Below, piece after piece: positions 5,913 through 6,791 of a stretch of 6,791 bases of DNA. The stretch spans positions 1-6,791 of the forward strand of contig JAILOA010000261.1 in NCBI GenBank assembly GCA_024691065.1, written 5' to 3'. The DNA comes from Lachnospiraceae bacterium (lineage in GTDB: Bacteria > Bacillota > Clostridia > Lachnospirales > Lachnospiraceae). The stretch's first letter is position 1. Each line of letters opens with the position of its first letter. The notes below the pieces were generated by a model, which was not told where the DNA came from, searched no databases, and saw only the letters and a list, made by a program, of their open reading frames with translations. Both the position numbers and the translations under genes were made by a program.

Positions 5913-6791
5913 TTATGGTCTTATTAATACTACATAATCATTTTCGCCCGAAGGCCATTTGTATGAGCCAAATGCATATTGCTTTCCTTTGTATGTCATA
6001 AATTTATTTAGAGTCAGAAAATCACCTGAGAGCTTATTCCTTTTTTTGTTCCACTTACATATTTCTGTACTTTTGTATTTTTCTTTATAGGTTTTACCTT
6101 TCTCATCATGCATTATCCACCAGTCAAATTTAACCTTTGCATATTTTCCGTTATCATAACTTTTAATATACATATTGAACATACGGTCACCTTTAACATG
6201 ATACTTATGTGTATTTCCAATCATGCATACCTTCCATCCGCCTTCAGCCAGATATTGATTCTCAAATTTAACAGCACCTTTTTGATTAAAAAATTTATTT
6301 ATCCTTTTCTGATTACCCTTTTTATAATACATTCTATAGAACCATTCAAAATCCCCTACATTTGGTCTTTTCTTTGTAGACATAATTTGGGCAGTCTTTT
6401 TAGCTTCTTTATCGGTTAATACATCGGAAGATTCTTCATCCTCTGTGGTTTCAGTGTTTTCCGATGAATCTCCATCTTCTGAATCTTCACTGCTGTCGGA
6501 TGTATCTTTGTCTTCTGTATCCTTACTTTCTCCCTCGTTCTCCGAACTATCGGAACCGGAACTGTTCTCAGATGAAGTATCAGACTGACTACTTGTAACT
6601 TCTGTTTTTTCAGTCTTATCTTTCTTGTCTATAAACTTAGGTTTTATAACAAATATAAACAATGTAGCGAGTGCCGCTAATACCACTACGACAATAATTA
6701 TGACCGGAGCTGCAGATTTCTTTTTCTGATTATAAGGTTGGGGTGCAACATTAAAATCGTTCATACTGCGAGGTTGACTCTGATTATAACC
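5913..6791 (-). CDS. Single-pass membrane protein with acidic linker and C-terminal domain, 5' end outside window
   Basis: Function unknown. The stop TAA is at 5913-5915, and 292 sense codons are visible up to the edge. An in-frame ATG at 6764 has no ribosome binding site, and the nine codons before it are open and Gln/Pro/Tyr/Asn-rich like those after it, so the real start is probably beyond the window. Counting from that ATG: a polar stretch ending in Lys-rich residues 14-16; one strong membrane helix about 19-40 with Lys on both sides; a Ser/Asp/Glu-rich linker about 55-115; and a C-terminal domain about 120-283 rich in aromatic and basic residues. Its last strand ends in VVLIRP. The basic cluster before the helix favours a cytoplasmic N-terminus and an outside C-terminus. 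From memory, similar domains that begin with DFEW and end in a YA-G-S...LVRP strand occur in gut Firmicutes membrane proteins. By analogy with the neighbour it may begin with a zinc ribbon, but that part is not visible. Confidence 0.88.
   Translation of the reverse strand, partial: GYNQSQPRSMNDFNVAPQPYNQKKKSAAPVIIIVVVVLAALATLFIFVIKPKFIDKKDKTEKTEVTSSQSDTSSENSSGSDSSENEGESKDTEDKDTSDSSEDSEDGDSSENTETTEDEESSDVLTDKEAKKTAQIMSTKKRPNVGDFEWFYRMYYKKGNQKRINKFFNQKGAVKFENQYLAEGGWKVCMIGNTHKYHVKGDRMFNMYIKSYDNGKYAKVKFDWWIMHDEKGKTYKEKYKSTEICKWNKKRNKLSGDFLTLNKFMTYKGKQYAFGSYKWPSGENDYVVLIRP

Noticed and set aside
6108..6419. Plus-strand frame of 103 codons opposite the upstream gene
   Set aside because: The minus-strand frame has clear domain structure here. 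The plus frame is Ile/Phe/His-rich, as expected from the complement of Lys/Asn/Glu codons.

Overview
The window is a stretch of moderately AT-rich bacterial DNA with both genes on the minus strand. Strong Shine-Dalgarno use, frequent AGA/GGA/CCG codons and zinc-ribbon membrane proteins with low-complexity linkers suggest a gut-type Clostridia genome, probably Lachnospiraceae. This taxonomic guess is inference. No RNA gene, CRISPR array, insertion sequence or phage gene was seen, and the plus-strand reading frames are antisense shadows.

Layout in the direction of transcription (right to left): (1) 6791 to 5913, the 3' part of a gene for a single-pass membrane protein with an acidic Ser/Asp/Glu linker and a C-terminal domain of about 160 residues. 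Its frame is still open at the window edge, so the true start is probably outside. (2) 5912 to 5830, a short spacer with no terminator, a clear ribosome binding site, and a weak possible promoter with an AT-only palindrome. (3) 5829 to 1, one uninterrupted reading frame of at least 1943 codons that runs off the left edge and fills about 86% of the window.

The giant protein reads in order: a four-cysteine zinc ribbon, a Pro/Gln/Ala linker with a duplicated 17-residue block, a bundle of about six hydrophobic segments, a Tyr/Gly/Asn/Thr repeat, a signal-peptide-like hydrophobic segment, a second repeat, a beta-rich region, a Gly/Ala hydrophobic segment, another beta-rich region carrying a third repeat, a long mixed region, two more hydrophobic segments, and a helical C-terminal region. 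That last region contains a G-N-x10-D-I-D-L motif that resembles the active-site signature of the Pol-beta nucleotidyltransferase superfamily.

The two genes have the same orientation, lie close together and share a design: low-complexity linker, membrane anchor and large C-terminal domain. They probably form one cell-envelope module. No function can be assigned from sequence alone. The nucleotidyltransferase resemblance is the most testable lead.
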